From NCBI RefSeq assembly GCF_014644315.1, contig NZ_BMKL01000001.1, positions 1,065,001 through 1,129,000 of the forward strand: a DNA stretch of 64,000 nt, in the 5' to 3' direction. Shown here piece after piece: positions 44,589-53,504 of the stretch. Under the pieces are notes generated by a model. It was not told the origin of the DNA, ran no database searches, and was given only the letters and a program-made list of their open reading frames with translations. Source of the DNA: Tsuneonella deserti (GTDB lineage: Bacteria; Pseudomonadota; Alphaproteobacteria; Sphingomonadales; Sphingomonadaceae). How positions within the stretch are numbered: position 1 is the stretch's first letter; each line of letters starts with the position of its first letter. The translations under genes and the position numbers were made by a program.

Positions 44589-44590
44589 CC

Positions 44591-45661
44591 ATGCTTTCCA
44601 AGGGCGACGACTATCCGCTTCATCAGACTGCCGAGCCGGTCGCTTACGCCGGCACCGACCGCAATTTTTACGACCGTTACTTCTTCAACGGCTACGCGCC
44701 GGACGGTAGCGGCTTCTTCGCAGTCGCCTTTGGCGTATATCCCCATCTAGACGTGGCCGACGCGCACTTCTGCGCCATCCGTGAGGGCACTCAACACTGC
44801 CTTCACGCCAGCCGCAAGCTCGGGATGGAGCGCATGGACCTTACCTGCGGGCCGATCCGGATCGAGGTGATCGAGCCGCTCCAGAAGCTGCGTGTAATCG
44901 TCCAGGGCGAAGGTATCGCGGCAGACCTGACTTTCACAGGCCGGGCCTTCCCGATCGAGGAGCCGCGATTCACCTGGCGGGTCGGGCCGCGCACGATCAT
45001 GGACTACACGCGGCTGACCCAGAACGGTCATTACGAAGGCTGGATCGAGATCGACGGCAAGCGCGAGATTGTCGCGTCCGGCACGGCCGGCACCCGCGAC
45101 CGCAGCTGGGGGGTGCGCCCGGTCGGCGCTTCCGACCCACAGGCTGCAGGCGGCGGCATCCGCCAGTTCTTCTGGCAGTGGAGTCCGATCAATCTTCCCA
45201 AGCGCAGCCTGTTCTATCACCTCAACGCGCACCAGGACGGCACGCCCTGGAACACCCGCGCGGTGGTAGCTCCCGACGGGAACGGGGCCGAGGCGTTCAG
45301 CGAATTCGAGCATGCCACGATGCACGCGCCGCCTGCCGCAGGCACCCGCTGGCCATCCCGTGGGACGCTGAGCATCGGCGAGGAGCAATTCGAGCTGGAA
45401 CCTGTCGGCCGTTTCCAGATGCGCGGCTTGGGTTACACTTCGCCGAGGTGGAACCACGGCCTTGATCACGGCACGCTCGAGATCGAGCGCGAAGACATCG
45501 ATCTTGCTTCGGTGGACCCTGAGCGTCCGGACAACCTTCACGTGCAGCTGATCTGCCGCGTCACCGGTCCCGCTGGAGAAGCCGGCGCAGGCACTTTCGA
45601 GCAGCTTGCGATCGGGCCCTACGACCCGCTCGGGTTGCAGGGCCTTTCCGACCCGGCCTAG
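44591..45661 (+). CDS. lipocalin-like AttH/CrtC-type protein, tentative
   Basis: 356 aa, soluble, no signal peptide. I do not recognise a named family with certainty. The segment SGTAGTRDRSWGVRPVG (about residues 160-176) recalls the DxSWG motif of AttH/CrtC/DUF2804-like double-lipocalin proteins; the N-terminal half has FYDRYFFNGYAPDGSGFFAVAFGVYPHLDVADA and the C-terminal half HATMHAPPAAGTRWPSRGTL. Such proteins are paired with kinase-like phosphotransferases in other actinobacteria and sphingomonads as far as I recall. The ATG is 2 nt after the phosphotransferase stop. It converges on the aldo/keto reductase with a 4-nt overlap. Confidence 0.6.
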   Translation: MLSKGDDYPLHQTAEPVAYAGTDRNFYDRYFFNGYAPDGSGFFAVAFGVYPHLDVADAHFCAIREGTQHCLHASRKLGMERMDLTCGPIRIEVIEPLQKLRVIVQGEGIAADLTFTGRAFPIEEPRFTWRVGPRTIMDYTRLTQNGHYEGWIEIDGKREIVASGTAGTRDRSWGVRPVGASDPQAAGGGIRQFFWQWSPINLPKRSLFYHLNAHQDGTPWNTRAVVAPDGNGAEAFSEFEHATMHAPPAAGTRWPSRGTLSIGEEQFELEPVGRFQMRGLGYTSPRWNHGLDHGTLEIEREDIDLASVDPERPDNLHVQLICRVTGPAGEAGAGTFEQLAIGPYDPLGLQGLSDPA

Positions 45662-46584
45662 GCTGCGGCGGTGAGCCGGTCGATCTGGTCTTGGGACAGT
45701 TCGAGGCGGGTGAATTCCAGCAGTTCGTGAAGCTGCTCGACCGTCCGCGCGCTGGCGATCGGCGCCGGGATGCCCGGCTGCCGAACCAGCCACGCGAGCG
45801 CGATCGCCGGAAGGCTCGCGCCGGTTTCGGAGGCCACCTCGTCCATCACGGCAAGCACTTGCGGGCCGTTTCCGCCAGCGAGCTGCTTTGCCCGCTCGCC
45901 GCGAACCGATTTCGCGTAATCCGCCTCGCTCCGGTACTTGCCGGTCAGATAGCCCGAAGCGAGCCCGAAGAACGGGAGCATCGCGATGCCGCGTTCGGTC
46001 ACCAGCCGCTGGAGATCCGGGCCATAGGCTTCGCGAGCGACGAGGTTGTATTCGTTCTGGAGCGCGGTGAACGGCGTTGCTCCGCTCGCCTCAGCTTGCG
46101 ACACGGCCGCAGACAGACGGGCCGCGTCGAAGTTCGAAGCGCCTAGCGCGTGCACCTTGCCCGAGCGGACGGTGCCGTCGAATGCTTCGACGATTTGCGC
46201 GATGTCGAGTTCAGGATAATCCTTGTGCGCGTAATAAAGATCGACCCGGTCGGTCCGCAGCCGATCGAGCGAGGCGTCGAGCGACTGGAGCACGCGCGCG
46301 GGCTCGTACAGTTCGGCACCACCCAGCATCCCCGTCTTGGTGTGGATGCGCATGTCGTCCCGCACGCCGCTCTTGTCGAACCACTGGCCGAGCACGGTTT
46401 CCGATTCGCCGCCCTTGTGACCCGGAACCCACGCCGAATAGACGTCGGCGGTGTCGATCATCCGGCCGCCGGCTTCGTAGAACGCATCGAGCACAGCGAA
46501 CGCCTCATCGCCCTTCGCCGTGAAGCCGAACACGTTGCCACCCAGCACGAGGGGAATGCCGGCGATGAAGTCCTGCTCGCTCAT
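45658..46584 (-). CDS. aldo/keto reductase
   Basis: 308 aa NADPH-dependent AKR, probably of the YdjG/AKR13-like group. Catalytic tetrad: Asp in [11 protein letters not shown] with the Tyr, Lys in [10 protein letters not shown], and His in [13 protein letters not shown]-terminal [27 protein letters not shown] binds the cofactor. The substrate is unknown. It is the second gene after ribH (its ATG overlaps the ribH stop by 4 nt), although no flavin role follows from that. Confidence 0.92.
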   Translation of the reverse strand: MSEQDFIAGIPLVLGGNVFGFTAKGDEAFAVLDAFYEAGGRMIDTADVYSAWVPGHKGGESETVLGQWFDKSGVRDDMRIHTKTGMLGGAELYEPARVLQSLDASLDRLRTDRVDLYYAHKDYPELDIAQIVEAFDGTVRSGKVHALGASNFDAARLSAAVSQAEASGATPFTALQNEYNLVAREAYGPDLQRLVTERGIAMLPFFGLASGYLTGKYRSEADYAKSVRGERAKQLAGGNGPQVLAVMDEVASETGASLPAIALAWLVRQPGIPAPIASARTVEQLHELLEFTRLELSQDQIDRLTAAA

Positions 46585-47000
46585 GCGTACTGCTCCTTGA
46601 TCGTCAGCAGGGCCATTGCAGCCTTCGCCGCGTCCCCCCCCTTGTTTCCTTGCGAAGGGTCGGCCCGAACGAGCGCCTGTGCCTCGTTCTCGACCGTGAG
46701 GATCCCGTTGCCGACAGGAATGCCGTCCATCGTGAGCGCCATGATCCCGCGCGCGCTTTCGCCTGCGACGATTTCGAAGTGATATGTCTCGCCCCGGATC
46801 ACGACGCCAATCGCCACGAACCCGTCGAAGCGATCGCCTTCCGACGCAAGCGAGATGGCGCCCGGTATCTCGAGCGCGCCGGGCACGACCATGACTTCGT
46901 ATTCATGCCCGGCAGCCTTGAAAGCCGCGCCTGCGCCGGCAACGAGCATATCGTTGAGGTGACCATAAAACCGGGCTTCGACGATGAGGAAACGGGCCAA
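46581..47000 (-). CDS. ribH: 6,7-dimethyl-8-ribityllumazine synthase
   Basis: 139 aa. It makes the lumazine precursor of riboflavin. [57 protein letters not shown] and [17 protein letters not shown] are all family blocks, with the catalytic His in the GETYHF segment. I choose TTG 47000: GGAG stands 7 nt before it, and homology begins here. Longer readings would run into the tRNA-Ser gene 20 nt upstream. Other rib genes are not in the window. Confidence 0.93.
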   Translation of the reverse strand: MARFLIVEARFYGHLNDMLVAGAGAAFKAAGHEYEVMVVPGALEIPGAISLASEGDRFDGFVAIGVVIRGETYHFEIVAGESARGIMALTMDGIPVGNGILTVENEAQALVRADPSQGNKGGDAAKAAMALLTIKEQYA

Positions 47001-47020
47001 ACGCTTTGCTCCAGAATCAA

Positions 47021-47110
47021 TGGCGGACAGGGTGGGATTCGAACCCACGGTGAGCGTGAACCCACGGCGGTTTTCAAGACCGCTGCCTTAAACCACTCGG
47101 CCACCTGTCC
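47021..47110 (-). tRNA. tRNA-Ser (anticodon UGA)
   Basis: 90 nt with encoded CCA. Acceptor stem GGACAGG/CCTGTCC, D-arm from GGCCGAGTGG, anticodon stem GCGGT/ACCGC with loop CTTGAAA (anticodon TGA), a long variable arm (GTGGGTTCACGCTCAC region) as class II tRNAs require, and T-arm GTGGG-TTCGAAT-CCCAC. It reads UCA codons (and other UCN by wobble). It lies directly upstream of ribH. Confidence 0.97.
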
Positions 47111-47183
47111 GGCGAAGGGCTCGGCTAGCGCGACGAACTGCCGCTGTCACGAACCGTTTGCGGTTTGCCCCGTTGGACTGCCT

Positions 47184-48218
47184 ATGCGACAAAGCATCAT
47201 GCGTCTGACACTGCTTGGAATTCTCGCCTCCCTTGCCGCTGCCTGTTCGTCGGTACCGTCAGCGGCACAGGACCTGCCGTTCGATTCGTATTTGCAAATA
47301 TTGATTGCCCGCGCGCGGGCCGAGGGGGTGAGCGAGCCTACCATCCGTAGAATGACGTACGACCTGACTCCCAACCAGCGGGTGATCACTCTCGATCGCG
47401 GTCAGCCGGGCACGCCGTCGAGCAGCGGAACCTTTCCGAGGGTGCAATCCTATCTTGACCAGCATGTCGATGCGGCGCGCATCGGTGGCGGTCGGCGCAA
47501 CCTGCAGGCCCTCGGCCCGCTCGCCGCCAGGATCGAGGCGCGGTATGGCGTTCCGGCCCCGATTGTCGTCGCGATCTGGGGGCACGAGACTAATTACGGC
47601 AGCTACACGGGCGACTTCGACCTGGCCCGCAGTCTCGCCACGCTGGCCTGGGAGGGCCGGCGGCGCGAGTTGTTTGCCACCGAGTTCGTGGACCTGCTCA
47701 AGATTGCCGACCTCGGGGTCGATCGGGGAACGCTCAAGGGAAGCTGGGCCGGCGCCTTCGGCAACCCGCAGTTCTTGCCCAGCATTTACCTGCGTCTCGC
47801 ACAGGATGGTGATGGCGACGGGCACCGCGACATCTGGAACAGCCGCGCCGACACGCTCGCCTCGATAGCCAACTATTTTCGCGACGCGGGATGGCGCCCG
47901 GGGCAGCCGTGGGGGGTCCAGGCGACGGTGCCCGGCGGGTTCAACTGGAACGCGGTTGAAAGTCCGATGAACTCGCCAGTATGCGGCCGGGTGCATGAAC
48001 GGCACAGCCGATGGAAAACCGTGCGCGAGTGGAGGGCCCTGGGGGTCCAGCCTCAGGTTTACCTTGATGATTCGGTCATGGCCTCGCTGTTCCAGCCCGA
48101 CGGCCCCGGAACGCGCGCCTGGCTCTTAACCGCAAATTATCGGGTCATCCTCGAATACAACTGCTCGAACTACTATGCGATGAGCGTGGGGTTACTTGCA
48201 GATGAGATTGCCCGCTGA
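47184..48218 (+). CDS. MltB-family lytic murein transglycosylase (lipoprotein)
   Basis: 344 aa. A signal peptide with lipobox LAAAC (Cys 21) anchors it to the envelope. The SLT_2/MltB domain has the catalytic Glu in VVAIWGHETNYGSYTGDF, then GSWAGAFGNPQFLPSIYLRLAQDGDGDGHRDIW and the WGVQATVPGGFNW segment. It cleaves glycan strands with 1,6-anhydro products. ATG 47184 or 47199 are both possible. It heads an envelope run with the RlpA-like and DacC genes. The next gene starts inside its 3' end. Confidence 0.93.
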   Translation: MRQSIMRLTLLGILASLAAACSSVPSAAQDLPFDSYLQILIARARAEGVSEPTIRRMTYDLTPNQRVITLDRGQPGTPSSSGTFPRVQSYLDQHVDAARIGGGRRNLQALGPLAARIEARYGVPAPIVVAIWGHETNYGSYTGDFDLARSLATLAWEGRRRELFATEFVDLLKIADLGVDRGTLKGSWAGAFGNPQFLPSIYLRLAQDGDGDGHRDIWNSRADTLASIANYFRDAGWRPGQPWGVQATVPGGFNWNAVESPMNSPVCGRVHERHSRWKTVREWRALGVQPQVYLDDSVMASLFQPDGPGTRAWLLTANYRVILEYNCSNYYAMSVGLLADEIAR

Positions 48219-49152
48219 CGCCGCTTCCCGGCTTCTGATCTTTGGACTGGCCACAACCCTCGCTGGCTGCGGCGCCGGCGGCGATCGATCCGGCGTTTTG
48301 CCGGTTCCCGTCGCCGCGGCTGCTGTCAACGGACCGGCAGCCGATTATCCGATAGTACTTGGCGAACCCTTTTCCATCGACGGGGTTAACTACACCCCGG
48401 CTGACACCCTCAACTACGACGCCGTAGGTTACGCAGGGGTGGAAGACGGCAACGGGGTGACCGCGGCACACCGGACGTTGCCGCTGCCCAGTTATGTTGA
48501 GGTGACCTCCCTGGACACGGGCAAGACGATATTGGTCCGCATTGAACGGCGCGGGCCGATGACGGGTGGCAACCTCCTTGCTCTCTCTCCGGCCGCCGCA
48601 TCGCAACTGGGCATTTCCGGCACTGCTCCTGTGCGCGTTCGCAGGGTCAACCCGAGTGAGGCCGAGCGCGCGGAACTACGAGCCGGGCGAGACGCGCCAG
48701 CGCGATTGGAGACGCCGAAGTCACTTGTCGAGGTACTGAGGCGAAAGCTGCCTGCAGTCGGCGCCACGAGCTTGCGCGACAATGGCCCGGCAACGGGCCG
48801 GAGCGGGGTCGCGCCTGCGGCCGGGATTACCGTGGAGGCCGATTCCTTCGAGGTTTCTCCCGTGCCCGCGGTCGCCGCCACGGGGGTGGCTCACATGTCA
48901 GACTCCGCACCGGCGCAAGCTTCCAAGGCAGAACCTTTCGCGAAAGGCGGCTTCGTCGTCCAGGTCGGCGCCTTTGCCAACCGCGCGAACGCCGAGCGCG
49001 CTGCCAAGGCCATTGACGGTTTCGTCAGCCCTTCCGGAAAGCTATTCCGCGTGCGCACCGGTCCTTTCGCCAAGCGCGCTCAGGCAGACGCGACGCTCGC
49101 CAAGGTGCGGAGCGCCGGTTATAGGGACGCGCGAGTCTACACCGCAGATTGA
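48202..49152 (+). CDS. RlpA-like lipoprotein with SPOR domain, catalytic core degenerate
   Basis: 316 aa. Lipobox LAGC (Cys 23). An RlpA-type double-psi beta-barrel lies at about 50-140 (TAAHRTLPLPSYVEVTSLDTGKTI, LLALSPAAASQLGI); a Pro/Ala linker and a C-terminal SPOR domain (about 245-316: FVVQVGAFANRANAERAAKAIDG...RVRTGPFAKRAQADATL) bind denuded septal glycan. The family's usual N-D-R-G-P reads E-R-R-G-P (Arg 116 for Asp) and the ASWYG...TANGE loop is shortened to about ten residues, so transglycosylase activity is doubtful. ATG 48202 overlaps the MltB gene; a TTG at 48196 is possible. Confidence 0.88.
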   Translation: MRLPADAASRLLIFGLATTLAGCGAGGDRSGVLPVPVAAAAVNGPAADYPIVLGEPFSIDGVNYTPADTLNYDAVGYAGVEDGNGVTAAHRTLPLPSYVEVTSLDTGKTILVRIERRGPMTGGNLLALSPAAASQLGISGTAPVRVRRVNPSEAERAELRAGRDAPARLETPKSLVEVLRRKLPAVGATSLRDNGPATGRSGVAPAAGITVEADSFEVSPVPAVAATGVAHMSDSAPAQASKAEPFAKGGFVVQVGAFANRANAERAAKAIDGFVSPSGKLFRVRTGPFAKRAQADATLAKVRSAGYRDARVYTAD

Positions 49153-49185
49153 ACCGCCGGCTTCCGCCCGGCGGCGGGAGCGCAT

Positions 49186-50352
49186 TTGACCCAGTTCACG
49201 AAAACCCTCATCGCGGCTTGCGCGCTGGCGACCGGTGTCGCTGCTACGAGTGCCGAGGCTCCCGGTCCCTATCCCACCTTTGCGCCGCCTCCAGCCGACG
49301 TGCCCATCGCGCTGCTAGTCGATCTTTCGAGCGGTCAGACCCTTTATTCGCGTGAACCCGACCGCCGCTTCATGCCGGCCTCGATCACCAAGGTGATGAC
49401 CGTCTTCACCGCGTTCGAACTGATCGACTCCGGCAAGATTTCTCCCGAGCAGCTCCTTATGGTGAGCGACGGAGCCTGGACCGAGTGGCATGGGGTGGGT
49501 TCGACGATGTTTCTGGATTTGCACCAGAGGGTCAGCGTCGATGCCCTGTTGCACGGCGTCACCACGGTATCCGCGAACGACGGCGCGGCGGTTCTGGGTG
49601 AAGGGCTCGCCGGATCACTTCCCAAGTGGACTGAGATGATGAACGCCAAGGCGCGCGAGATCGGCATGCGGGACAGCCACTTCGGCACGCCGAACGGATG
49701 GATGGACGAAGGACGCACTTTCGTCACGGCCCGTGACCTCGCCACCCTGGCTTCAGCCATGATCACCCGGCACCCGGACCTTTACGCGCGCTACTTCGGC
49801 AAGCGCTTGCTCAAGTTCAATGGCTTCGAGCAGCGCAATCATGATCCCGTCACCGGGGTCGTCGAAGGAGCGGACGGGATCAAGACCGGCTTTACAAACC
49901 AGGCAGGCTACGGCTTCGTTGGCAGCGCCGAGCGCGACGGGCGCCGGCTGGTGATGGTGATCGCCGGGGCTCCCAATGCGCGCACGCAGCACCAGGCTAG
50001 CCGCGAATTTCTTGAATGGGGATTCCAGGCTTATTCCGGCTCTCCTTTATTTTCCAAGGGTGCACTGGTGGGCCGGGCCCGTGTCCAGGGCGGGGCGGAC
50101 CGTTCGGTTGGCCTGAAGGCGCCACTTGCAGTCGGTTACGATTTACCTTCCGGCCAGACCGGGAAGGTCAAGCTATCGATCCATTACGAAGGGCCGTTGC
50201 AGGCTCCCGTCGCCAAAGGCGAGCAGGTGGCGGAACTGGAAATAGCGGTCGAGGGGATGCGGCCCTCACGCGTGCCGCTGGTCGCCGCGCAGGATGTTCC
50301 CGAAGCAAACGGGTTCGAGCGACTGTTAAACGGAGTAGCCGGGATATTCTGA
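49186..50352 (+). CDS. dacC: D-alanyl-D-alanine carboxypeptidase (PBP5/6 type)
   Basis: 388 aa. Signal peptide (about 1-24). The serine motif is ASITKVMT (SxxK, Ser nucleophile), the second VSANDGAAV (SxN), the third DGIKTGFT (KTG), followed by the PBP5 C-terminal beta domain (about 290-375) and a short amphipathic tail with VAGIF that may contact the membrane. It trims pentapeptides of peptidoglycan. The start is TTG 49186 with GGGAGC upstream. The stop overlaps the tmk ATG (TGATG). The exact paralogue symbol is uncertain. Confidence 0.93.
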   Translation: MTQFTKTLIAACALATGVAATSAEAPGPYPTFAPPPADVPIALLVDLSSGQTLYSREPDRRFMPASITKVMTVFTAFELIDSGKISPEQLLMVSDGAWTEWHGVGSTMFLDLHQRVSVDALLHGVTTVSANDGAAVLGEGLAGSLPKWTEMMNAKAREIGMRDSHFGTPNGWMDEGRTFVTARDLATLASAMITRHPDLYARYFGKRLLKFNGFEQRNHDPVTGVVEGADGIKTGFTNQAGYGFVGSAERDGRRLVMVIAGAPNARTQHQASREFLEWGFQAYSGSPLFSKGALVGRARVQGGADRSVGLKAPLAVGYDLPSGQTGKVKLSIHYEGPLQAPVAKGEQVAELEIAVEGMRPSRVPLVAAQDVPEANGFERLLNGVAGIF

Positions 50353-50990
50353 TGGCGAAGGGGCAATTCATTGCCATCGAGGGCGGCGAGGGGAGCGGCA
50401 AGTCCACCCAGGCGAAACTCCTTGCCGAGGCGTTGAAAGCGCGCGGCCTTGATGTCGACCTTACGCGAGAACCGGGCGGCACCCCGGGGGCCGAGGCGAT
50501 CAGGGGCCTGCTGCTTCATCCTCCCGGCGAAGGATGGGGCGCAGAGGCCGAAGCACTGCTCTTCGCCGCCGCGCGCGCCGACCACGTCGCTCGCCGGATC
50601 AAGCCGGCTCTGGAGGCGGGACGGTGGGTAGTGTGCGATCGTTTCGTGGATTCGAGCCGCGCATATCAGGGTGGCGCGGGCGGTGTGGGCGATGAAACCG
50701 TGCGCGCGTTGCACGAGATTGGCAGCGGCGGATTGCGACCCGATGTGACGCTGCTGATCGCAGTCGATCCGACTGTGGCATCTCGGCGTATAGCGCAGCG
50801 CGACGGAAATGCAGCAGATGCTATCGGTGGACGAGGGCAGCTCTATCACGCGGCCGTTGCGAGAGCATTTAAGGAAATGGCGGAAGCTGAGCCCCACAGG
50901 TTCGTTCTGGTCGACGGAAACGGCCCGCCCGAAGCTGTCCAGGCCCGGTTGATCGGAGCGCTGACTCCTATGCTGGAGCAGGATCGATGA
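50352..50990 (+). CDS. tmk: thymidylate kinase
   Basis: 212 aa. Phosphorylates dTMP to dTDP. The P-loop IEGGEGSGKSTQAKLL, the DR(Y/H) motif REPGGTPGAEAIR, CDRFVDSSRAYQGGAGG and lid-region basic residues are in place. The ATG overlaps the dacC stop and the TGA overlaps the holB ATG (ATGA). tmk-holB adjacency is the rule in bacteria; coupling to the cell-wall genes upstream is a feature of this cluster. Confidence 0.97.
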   Translation: MAKGQFIAIEGGEGSGKSTQAKLLAEALKARGLDVDLTREPGGTPGAEAIRGLLLHPPGEGWGAEAEALLFAAARADHVARRIKPALEAGRWVVCDRFVDSSRAYQGGAGGVGDETVRALHEIGSGGLRPDVTLLIAVDPTVASRRIAQRDGNAADAIGGRGQLYHAAVARAFKEMAEAEPHRFVLVDGNGPPEAVQARLIGALTPMLEQDR

Positions 50991-51949
50991 CCATGCTTGG
51001 CCATGAAGCCGCCTGGCTGGAATGGCGCAAGGCAATGGCCGGACCCCGGATGCACCACGCCTGGCTGCTGGCGGGCAAAAAGGGACTTGGCAAGTCGGCC
51101 TTCGCCCTCGCAGCGGCGCGCGAACTGGTGGCCGAAGCGGGCGTTGTCCAACCTACGGGCGCGCATCCCGATGTGTTCGTGCTGAGTCATCTGCCGAAGG
51201 ATGACAGGGAAGAGAAAAAGCGAGAGGCGGGGCAGGAGTACGAGCTCGCCCGGAACATCAAGGTAGGGCAAATACGCGACATGCAGCGGCGCCTTGCGAC
51301 CCGGCCCACGCTCGGAGCCCGCCGGGTCATCATCATCGACCCTGCCGACGACCTCGAGACCTCGGCTTCGAATGCTTTGCTCAAGAGCCTCGAGGAACCC
51401 CCGGCCGGAACGCATTTTCTTCTGATTGCGCACAGGCCCGCGCGGCTACTCCCGACCATCCGCTCGCGTTGCAGGGTGCTGCGCTTCGCACCCTTGCCTA
51501 ACGAAGCGATCGACCGCCTGTTGGTGGAGCAATGCCCCGACACTGATCCCGCCACTCGCGAGGCGGCGGTGATTGCCGCTGCGGGATCGCCGGGAGCCGC
51601 GATGGAATTCGTTTCCCATGACCTCGGCCCGCTCGATGCACTCATGCGACGCATCACTGCCGATGGTGATCCGCAATTCACTCTGCGCGGGAAGCTCGCG
51701 GAGGCCATCGGCGCCCGTCCGGACCGGGCGCGGATAGCTGCCGCGCTGGACCTTGCTCGCGCAAGCATTGCCCGGATGTCGCAGGACGCGTCACGCGCTC
51801 AGCTGCCGTCTATCGTCGAGGCGCACGCCGAGCTCGTGAAGCTGGCCGGTCAGGCTCCGACCTACAACTTCGACCCTGGCTTGCTGGTCATGCAAATCGG
51901 CGGGTTGCTCGCCTCGGCCGGCGCGGCTAGCCACCCTGCCGATGCCTGA
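50987..51949 (+). CDS. holB: DNA polymerase III subunit delta'
   Basis: 320 aa clamp-loader subunit. AAA+ core: HHAWLLAGKKGLGKSAFALAAAREL, HPDVFVLSHLPKDD, MQRRLATRPTLGARRVIIIDPADDLETSASNALLKSLEEPPAGTHFLLIAHRPARLLPTIRSRCRVLRF (SRC motif arginine). The Cys4 zinc module typical of DnaX-like subunits is absent. The start overlaps tmk by 4 nt; the end overlaps metG by 8 nt. Confidence 0.94.
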   Translation: MTMLGHEAAWLEWRKAMAGPRMHHAWLLAGKKGLGKSAFALAAARELVAEAGVVQPTGAHPDVFVLSHLPKDDREEKKREAGQEYELARNIKVGQIRDMQRRLATRPTLGARRVIIIDPADDLETSASNALLKSLEEPPAGTHFLLIAHRPARLLPTIRSRCRVLRFAPLPNEAIDRLLVEQCPDTDPATREAAVIAAAGSPGAAMEFVSHDLGPLDALMRRITADGDPQFTLRGKLAEAIGARPDRARIAAALDLARASIARMSQDASRAQLPSIVEAHAELVKLAGQAPTYNFDPGLLVMQIGGLLASAGAASHPADA

Positions 51950-53504
51950 TCCCTATTATCTCACTACCGCAATAAGCTATCCTAATGGGCGGCCGCATAT
52001 CGGTCATGCCTACGAAGCCATCGCGGCCGACGTCATCGCCCGTTTCAAGGCGGCTCAGGGGTTCGATGTGCGGCTCGTTACCGGGACCGATGAACACGGC
52101 CTCAAAATGGACAAGACGGCCCGGGAGCAAGGTCGGGATACGCTCGGGTTCGCTACCGAGATGTCCAACTATTTCCGCGACATGTGCGACAAGCTTCACA
52201 TAGGATATAGCGCTTTCCGCCGAACGACTGAAGACGCGCATCATGCAGCCAGCGTTGCGTTGTGGGAGAGTATGTCGAAAGCCGGCGATCTCTACCTGGA
52301 CCGTTACGAAGGCTGGTATTCGATCCGTGACGAAGCGTTCTATGACGAAAGCGAGCTAACCGAAGGGGAGGGTGGGCGGAAGCTCTCGCCCCAGGGGACC
52401 CCGGTCGAATGGAACGTGGAGGAAAGCTGGTTCTTCCGGCTTTCGAAATATCGCGACTATCTCATTGAACTGAATGAGAGTCCGGGCTTTCTGGAGCCTG
52501 ACAGCCGTCGCAACGAGGTGCTCGCCTTTCTCAAGGGGAATGAGCTGCGGGACCTGTCGGTTTCACGTACGAGCTTCGATTGGGGAGTGCCGGTGCCGGG
52601 CAGCCCTGGCCACGTGATGTACGTCTGGGTCGATGCTTTGACGACCTATCTCACGGGTATCGGGTTTCCAAATCGGGAGGGCGAATTCGAGCGGTTCTGG
52701 CCGGCGGACCTGCATCTCATCGGCAAGGACATCGTGCGTTTTCATGCGGTGTACTGGCCAGCCTTCCTCAAGAGCGCGGGACTTCCTCCGCCGAAGGCCA
52801 TCTTCGGCCATGGGTTTCTCCTCCACCGGGGTGAGAAGATGTCGAAGTCGCTCGGGAACGTCGTCGATCCACTGGAACTGGCGGAACGGTTCGGCGTCGA
52901 CCAGCTTCGCTATTTCCTGCTGGCCGAGGTCCCCTTCGGCAAGGACGGCGGTTTCTCCGCCGAGGGGATCGTCACCCGCTGCAACGCCGAGCTTGCAAAC
53001 AGCTTCGGCAACCTGGCGCAGCGAGTGCTGTCGATGATCTTCAAGAATCTCGATGGAGAGCTGAGCCTTTTCGAAACCCGGCAAGAGGATGAAGAGCTGC
53101 ACGCAGCGATTGCAATGGCAACACGGGATGAACTTCCCCGCGCCTTCGAGGCGCTTGACTTCTCGGTCGGCATCGAAGCGTGGATGCGCGCGGTCTTCGC
53201 CTGTAATCAGTATGTCGATGAACAGGCTCCCTGGACCCTGCGCAAGACGGATCCAGAGCGGATGCGCGCCGTTTTGCTGACTCTGTTCATGGCGGTTCGT
53301 GACCTGGCGATCGCAATCCGGCCCGTTGTTCCGTCCGCGGCAGATCGCCTGCTCGAGCAGATGGGAGTGCCTGCCGGCGAGCGGGATGCGGCTGCGCTTC
53401 AGGATTCGGGCTGGTTTTCACGCTTGGCCACTTCAGGCTTCCGCCTTGCCCAACCTGTCGGGGTATTTCCGAGACTGGAGCTGCCGGCAGAGGACGCGGC
53501 GTGA
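51942..53504 (+). CDS. metG: methionyl-tRNA synthetase
   Basis: 520 aa class I synthetase. The HIGH motif appears as YPNGRPHIGHAYEAIAADVIARF and KMSKS as EKMSKSLGNVVDPLEL. It is the short type: no zinc-knuckle Cys quartet is evident in the connective peptide and there is no C-terminal dimerisation/tRNA-binding domain. It charges initiator and elongator tRNA-Met. ATG 51942 lies 8 nt inside holB; TGA overlaps the tatD GTG start. Confidence 0.97.
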   Translation: MPDPYYLTTAISYPNGRPHIGHAYEAIAADVIARFKAAQGFDVRLVTGTDEHGLKMDKTAREQGRDTLGFATEMSNYFRDMCDKLHIGYSAFRRTTEDAHHAASVALWESMSKAGDLYLDRYEGWYSIRDEAFYDESELTEGEGGRKLSPQGTPVEWNVEESWFFRLSKYRDYLIELNESPGFLEPDSRRNEVLAFLKGNELRDLSVSRTSFDWGVPVPGSPGHVMYVWVDALTTYLTGIGFPNREGEFERFWPADLHLIGKDIVRFHAVYWPAFLKSAGLPPPKAIFGHGFLLHRGEKMSKSLGNVVDPLELAERFGVDQLRYFLLAEVPFGKDGGFSAEGIVTRCNAELANSFGNLAQRVLSMIFKNLDGELSLFETRQEDEELHAAIAMATRDELPRAFEALDFSVGIEAWMRAVFACNQYVDEQAPWTLRKTDPERMRAVLLTLFMAVRDLAIAIRPVVPSAADRLLEQMGVPAGERDAAALQDSGWFSRLATSGFRLAQPVGVFPRLELPAEDAA

